From Paraglomus occultum (Eukaryota > Glomeromycota > Glomeromycetes > Paraglomerales > Paraglomeraceae): a stretch of 51,416 bases of DNA. The position numbers and the translations under genes were made by a program. Position 1 is the first letter of the stretch. Every line of letters begins with the position of its first letter. Location of the stretch: contig CAJVPJ010000062.1 in the NCBI GenBank assembly GCA_910592205.1, positions 1 to 51,416 of the forward strand, read 5' to 3'. The notes beneath the pieces are model-generated. The model saw nothing but the letters and a program-made list of their open reading frames with translations, searched no databases and was not told where the DNA came from. Below are positions 46,100-51,416 of this stretch, piece by piece.

Positions 46100-48807
46100 A
46101 TGTTTTTCAATACAACATGTCCATATGTCGAAAAGGAAAAAGACCCAACGCCGTTTTTTGACCCAAAGAACATCAATTTCGATGCTCATCGGCTCGGCTG
46201 GGCATTCTCTGGCATTTGCACATTAATTGCATGTATAATTTCGTTCTATCTGATATATAAACATATGCGAAATTACACAAAGGTAATAATAATAGAAAGG
46301 ACGCGGCTATAAAGAAGAAAGGTTTGGTTGCATGAAATATATCTAATTCTCACACATGCTTTATATCCTTTGACTTCCTCCACACATTCGTTTCTAACGA
46401 CAGCCCGACCATCAGCGTTACATAATACGTATCTGTCTCATGGCACCATTATATTCTCTAATCTCATGGCTGAGTTATCGCTTCTACACCGAGAGTACTT
46501 ACTACATAACAATCCGTGATTGTTATGAAGCATTTGTACTGGCTTCGTTCTTCATCCTTTTACTTCGATACCTTGGTGACTCACCTGAAGAACAGAGAAG
46601 ACAATTACTCAATACAAAAAAACGAAGTCTAATGATGCCACTTTGTTTCTTGCGATATAATCCAACAAAGCAGCATTGGTTATTTTGGATAAAATGGGGA
46701 ATACTCCAATATGTCATAGTTAAGCCAATTGTGACGGTCGTTGCGGTCGTGTTGCAGTATCATGATGTGCTGTGTGAGGAGAGTTTTTCGCCCGCGTTTG
46801 GAAACTTTTGGATACAAGTCGTGAACTTTATAAGTGTGTCCGTGGCAATGTACTATTTGATCACGTTTTACGTTACTATTAGGGAGCTGATCAAAAAGGA
46901 GAAACCGTTTTTGAAGTTTTTGGCTGTTAAATTGGTAACGTGTTCAAATTTAGGCAGGAGAATGGAGAGAGTTGGTGGACATACGCGTAGCTTGCAAACT
47001 GTTGCAGCATTAGTTGTCACCGGCAATTGTAAATCTGTTTGCATTATATTACGTACACAATCTAACTCGTTTCTATCTTGTGCAGGTTATCTTTTTCTCC
47101 TTCTGGCAAGCGATTCTTTTAAATATACTCATATATTTGGGAATAATCAAAGAAACTCAATACTGGTAAATATTCTACATTTCCTAGATAATTCGTCGAG
47201 GTTGCGAATGTCTGTGATTCACATGTGATTCTATCATTATCTATACATTGCACACATTTTTCCTTATTATTTTAACCAAATTTCCTATGTTTATTTCCAG
47301 GACGACTCACAATATCACCTTAGGCATAAATGCAATCTTAATATGCTTCGAAATGATAATATTTGCTTTCGTTCACGTGTACGCTTTTTCATACAAGCCT
47401 TATCGTTCACCTAAGCCGACTTCTGCATGGAGTGCCTTTTGGGATAGTCTGAACCCGATAGACTTCATTAGAGAAGTGGTGGGATTATTCAAGTATGCCT
47501 GGAATTGGATGCGAGGTTCATCAACAACAAAGGGTAATAGGTTGTTAGATTTGGAATTTGCTCTTGGGAAGAAGAGAGTCGTTGCGCACGCAGCAGAGCA
47601 TGATCTACCCGACAAGGACGATGGAAAAGATGATGACAACGGAGGTGGACAAGGTGGTGGAATAATGATGCAAAGCGGGTTACAAAGTGAAACGTATGAA
47701 CTGTCTGATAGGTCACTGGGTGAAAGGCCAAGTGGAACCACCGAAATCACTCAATCAGTCCCTCCAAAATCTTCAAAAGTTCGAGTGACGTCTGCAACAA
47801 ACTTGATATCCAGTAGACCAATCTCTACTTCCTCGTCGACTCATAGTGTGTCTTTCTGGGAAAAAGTATTTCCAAAACGTTCCAGTCAGGATGCACCAAA
47901 TTATCCTACAGATGCTTCTCTGGAGATGGGAGAGACAAATGCTTCTCGGATTACCGCTCGCCGTGATGAATCAGAAGAAAGTAATGAATTGTTGGAGAGC
48001 GCTGCATTTAAGACGGCAGTTGCTAAATTATCGCAGTTGGAGAAAGTTGAGATCAATGCCGGGCAAGAACCGAAAGGGGTGACAAGAGACATGTATGAGA
48101 GACCTTTGAATACGGATCGGGGTTTAAACAGAATCGGAGATGATAAAAGCTTTGACGCAAACAATGTGATCGTCGGTAATTCCCTCAATCCACCAACGTT
48201 ACCAACTAGCATTCCTACCTCTTCTTTCTCGTCACCAGCATCTTCATCATCCTTGTCTCAATCTAAACATGTTCATAATAATCCCGTTTCATCACAAGGA
48301 TTCGGAAACATGACGCCCGTTGGAGTAAATCAAAATATAGATGTCAATAGTAGGATTGGTAATGGATACGGTTACGGATATACGGGTGAACATGGTAGCA
48401 CTTATGTCAATGGATACAACGGTTCATTAGTCAGCAACTATGATTATCATGTGGATCCGTCCCGTGGAGTTAATTCTATGGGGCTATCAGCTTCATCACA
48501 TCCACCACCTACAAGTCAGTTATCGCCAGCACCCGAACAATCTGTCAGTTACAATCTATCTCAAAATGTGACAACTGTCAGATCAAACGAAACTGGCATG
48601 TCACGGGATTACACAATCAACAGTTCGTCTTTTGGTAACTCACGTGCAGCGTCAAGCGATACAGATGATACAGAATATTTCCACTCTGCAATATCTTCCC
48701 AATCCCCAAATATTTCGATGAAGTCACAAAACAAGGATACGTTTGGTATTCACAATAAAGACACTGGGGGAAGAGATATACGAGTGGAGTACATCACGTA
48801 TGGGTGA
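46100..48807 (+). CDS. TMEM184/Hfl1-type membrane protein
   Basis: Four exons encode a member of the organic solute transporter alpha/TMEM184 family (DUF300), with about seven membrane helices. Exon 1 (46100-46282) has the first helix ('WAFSGICTLIACIISFYLIY'). Exon 2 starts at 46404 in phase with 'PDHQRYIIRICLMAPLYSLI' and 'SWLSYRF', then 'YYITIRDCYEAFVLASFFIL'; these are the family hallmarks. Exon 3 gives 'VIFFSFWQAILLNILIYLGI', and exon 4 resumes 'TTHNITLGINAILICFEM'. A long Ser/Asn-rich cytosolic tail of about 430 residues follows. The fission yeast relative Hfl1 sits in the vacuole membrane and binds Atg8 through its tail, so a vacuolar role is possible here. The frame is intact. I did not identify a definite Atg8-binding motif. 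Confidence 0.85.
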
Positions 48808-49960
48808 GAGAAGCTTGTGCAATTTGACATATTTCTAGATTTTGCTGTTTCTGTAAATTTACTTGTACTATTATTAAAACGATATATTGCTTCGAATTTA
48901 TTCCTTAATAAAATCATGGCATGGCATGGGATTGGGTTGATATGAAACGAGTATAAAATGTGGAAATTTGTTTATCGTTGTATTTGATGAAAACAATTTT
49001 CCCCGACTTGTGATATTATCGGATACCATTGCCAAGACAACGCATTCTTATGCAAGAGCTTTCGTTGTAATATATCAGTAATAGTAATTTTAATTTGGGT
49101 AACATAAATTCAATAAAACATGTGATATTATGCGTGTTACTATGCCATGCAAGGATCATTCACATTACTATATTCATATTCGAAGCAGAGGCCGTGCTGG
49201 AGTATGAGGCCGAACATGTCATTTGTTATGTTTCCTTCCATTTTGATGTATTTCAATGTATTATCTTCCGGCCATACGGGATTTTATCCCACAGCGGATG
49301 GCAATATTCCGTAGGTATACGGCTATGTCATTGATGATTCTTCACAAATTTATTAGGTTTGTCTTTATAATTACATATTACTGAATGACGCTACTAATCT
49401 CTTATTAGATTGTTTCTCGCCGTGCCCAGCACGAGTTTACTATATTCTATTATTGCAAGTTTACGCGCCTGGGCCCAATTGTGTACTGATGTTCAGCGTA
49501 AAAATATTGATGACTCTCTAAAGCCTCCTCAACCTGCTCCCGTTATGTAGAAAATAATGTGGTTGTATGATTGATGTTCAAGTAAAATCTAAGCCTAAAA
49601 CATTTCGTTATCTTGAAAGATATGGTCGTACGACATGCCATATGCGTATACAGGTGACTGGCCATCAAGAACAGTAAAACGGAATATAGTCCGTCAACCG
49701 ATGTGGAATGTTTTTATACGAATAAAAACATTTTGATCATATGACAGTAATGACTATAAAACAAGTTGTAACTATAAACGAAGGGTTATTATGATAATTG
49801 TACGCTTCTTTCTAATTAGGGTAGAAACCAGCCATAGAGTTTTGACGAACATACTGAACATCAAAAAAGCCAATATCACGTGTTCAAAGTGAAAAGTGAA
49901 ACAAAACGCCGCTTCGGTCCTATTTTGAACCGAACGGATACATCGGCCCATTGAAACAAA
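48808..49960. other. Intergenic region
   Basis: About 1.15 kb between the TMEM184-type gene and the dienelactone hydrolase gene, both on the plus strand. AT-rich. The minus frame at 49772-50227 overlaps the hydrolase 5' exons and is a shadow, and the plus frame at 49095-49334 has no recognisable features. Confidence 0.5.
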
Positions 49961-50983
49961 ATGTCTATATGCGAATTTGAAAACTACCACGGTTTCTATG
50001 TCCCCAAAGAGGGTGCAACCAAAGGTGTAATTGTTGTACAAGAATGGTAAGCAAAGATAATGAATTGACAGCAACAGACGGTTGAAAGCGAAGGAGTAAA
50101 AACATGTTTCAATTGATGATAGGTGGGGCTTAAATGATAATATTAAAGACGTAAGTTCATAAGTCAAGTGGAAATGGTTGCATAACTGCCCATACCGATA
50201 AGCCTGAAGTGAAACCTCTCCTCTCATAGCTGGCCAGACAAGTCGCCGACCGCGGTTTCCATGCTATTGCTCCCGATTTGTATCATGGCAAGGTAAAAAA
50301 AAACTCTTCGTCTACTGGTAGAAGATTCGTTCTTTTTATCATAGAATTCATTATGTTCATTCCATTAGACCGCAAAAACAGTTGATGAAGCCAGTCATCT
50401 AATGACAGGACTTGACTGGGATGACGCTTTGAACATGATTGGCGCTGCAGCGCGTTTCTTGAAAGCGAATGGAGCACTTAAAGCAAGTACTGTTGTCTCA
50501 ATAACACTCAATTATTTATATGACTAACAATTTAAAGCATATCAACAGAATGGCGTGGTTGGTTATTGTATGGGTGGGGCAGTCTCAATCGCAGCAGCAG
50601 CAAGAGTACCTGAAATTGATGCTGCGGCACCATTCTATGGTATGTATTCGAATAATGTATGCTTTATACAAACGTAATGCACATCGAGTGCTCATGTGAA
50701 ATACACTTTTCCAGGCATACCACCCGCTTCAATCGCCGATCCTGCAACAATTCGCATACCTTTACAACTGCACTTTGGTGCCAAGGACGAGGTACCCATG
50801 TCTTCGCCTAAAGCGGTTGAAAAACTTGAAGAAACGTTAAAGAGCAGTAACGTCGAGTACGAATTACATATATATGATGCCGGACATGCCTTCATGAACA
50901 AAACTAGGCCCGAAGCTTATCATCAAGCGAGTGCGGAATTGGCATTCGAGAGAGTTATTACATTTTTCACGCAGAAATTGTAA
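49961..50983 (+). CDS. Dienelactone hydrolase family protein
   Basis: A gene of about six exons from ATG 49961 ('MSICEFENYHGFYVPKEGAT'). The spliced product is about 235 residues, the usual size for a dienelactone hydrolase (carboxymethylenebutenolidase-like alpha/beta hydrolase). Family blocks in order are 'GVIVVQEWWGLNDNIKDLAR' (joined across two introns), 'RGFHAIAPDLYHGK', the nucleophile elbow 'GVVGYCMGGAVS' with the catalytic Cys, 'HFGAKDEVPM' with the catalytic Asp, and 'IYDAGHAFMNKTRPEAYH' with the catalytic His. All three triad residues are present. These enzymes open lactone rings, classically in aromatic degradation; the natural substrate in this fungus is unknown. It is a cytosolic type with no signal peptide and ends at 50983. 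Confidence 0.88.
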
Positions 50984-51169
50984 ATTTTCCAGTTTTTAGT
51001 TGAACGCATATGCTAGCTGTTCATTGAGCCCTCATTGAAATAAACTGGTGTATTTAATTTAGCAAAAACATTTTTATGTAGATTAGGATTGTTTTGTTTG
51101 ATGACTAGCTATTTTTTAAATGCAAAAAAAGTTTGCACGCGACCCTTCCTGCCCTCAATGAAATTCATG

Positions 51170-51416
51170 TTAATCGCCGAGAATAAGCGCTTTAATTACA
51201 CCATCCTTTTGATCCCTCACGGTTTGAAAGGCTTGGATTGCTTCTTGAAATTTATATTTATGGGTAACTAGTGGTTTCAAATCAATCAAACCTGCAGCGA
51301 CCATTTGCACAGCCTGCCTGTGAGCGTTCGAATATCGGAAGCATCCTCGAATAGTAATTTCTCGAATTCCTACATGTGTTATCGGAAGAGCCACAACATC
51401 ATTGCCCATACCCACT
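51170..51416 (-). CDS. Polyol dehydrogenase C-terminus (partial)
   Basis: Only the last part of the gene is in the window; it runs off the right edge. The 81 visible residues ('MGMGNDVVALPITHVGIREI', 'TIRGCFRYSNAHRQAV', 'MVAAGLIDLKPLVTHKYKF', 'AIQAFQTVRDQKDGVIKALI') match the C-terminal end of the zinc-dependent medium-chain dehydrogenases acting on polyols: sorbitol, xylitol or L-arabinitol. 'GCFRY' and 'LKPLVTHKYKF' are the most telling. These oxidise the polyol with NAD or NADP. Zinc ligands and the Rossmann motif lie outside the window, so the substrate type cannot be told. It is convergent with the hydrolase gene, with 186 bases between the stop codons. Confidence 0.8.
   Translation of the reverse strand, partial: VGMGNDVVALPITHVGIREITIRGCFRYSNAHRQAVQMVAAGLIDLKPLVTHKYKFQEAIQAFQTVRDQKDGVIKALILGD

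Noticed and set aside
47400-47750. Minus-strand open frames of 80-116 codons inside the TMEM184-type gene
   Set aside because: Shadows of the Ser-rich tail-coding sequence on the plus strand.
49772-50227. A 151-codon minus-strand open frame
   Set aside because: It lies antisense to the first exons and introns of the dienelactone hydrolase, whose motifs are clear on the plus strand.
1-51416. Search by eye for CRISPR arrays, phage genes, operons or a compact new defence system
   Set aside because: All supported genes are eukaryotic with introns; no regularly spaced repeats or prokaryote-like gene clusters are present.

Overview
The window looks like a piece of an arbuscular-mycorrhizal (Glomeromycotina) fungal nuclear genome. 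The evidence is an AT-rich background, many short GT-AG introns, housekeeping genes of fungal type, and gene families characteristically expanded in these fungi: TKL-like kinases with a Cys-rich N-terminus, F-box/LRR-like proteins, long TPR arrays, Fic-like proteins, hAT transposon relics and P-loop NTPase fragments. The assignment rests on recalled family resemblance; I could not run a search. No rRNA, tRNA, CRISPR or prokaryotic feature was seen.

Layout. Positions 1-4.2 kb are a decayed accessory region: a broken hAT transposase, a duplicated palindromic repeat, a P-loop NTPase fragment and a frameshifted small gene with a 'TLREGKGIAAS' type domain, all on the minus strand. A 2.7 kb stretch without recognisable genes follows. 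At 6.9-8.2 kb is a proline-rich single-pass membrane protein, and convergent to it is COG1 (8.6-12.5 kb). After another AT-rich gap come an F-box/LRR-like gene, a ZNF511-like zinc-finger gene divergent from a DFG10/SRD5A3-type polyprenol reductase, a CCDC77-like coiled-coil gene divergent from ataxin-10, a TKL-like kinase with two frame slips, and a Fic-like pseudogene.

The right half is mainly housekeeping: SUV3 mitochondrial RNA helicase (29.4-32.5 kb), a second F-box-like gene divergent from tubulin cofactor C, a macro-domain-like protein, a 711-residue TPR protein, an AFG2B/SPATA5L1-like tandem AAA ATPase, an unrecognised Pro/Arg-rich multi-exon gene with a tandemly duplicated exon, a TMEM184/Hfl1-type membrane protein, a dienelactone hydrolase, and the C-terminal end of a polyol (sorbitol/xylitol-type) dehydrogenase cut by the window edge.

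The genes are not an operon or one pathway. They are single transcription units, several arranged as tight divergent pairs (162-255 bp between start codons), and ataxin-10 and the kinase converge with only 10 bases between stop codons. The most informative observation is the duplicated exon at 43.1-43.4 kb. Its two copies differ at 9 of 15 codons, every change is synonymous, and this points to strong selection on an otherwise unrecognised peptide. The accessory genes (hAT, small domain gene, kinase, Fic) all carry frame slips, whereas the housekeeping genes read through cleanly.
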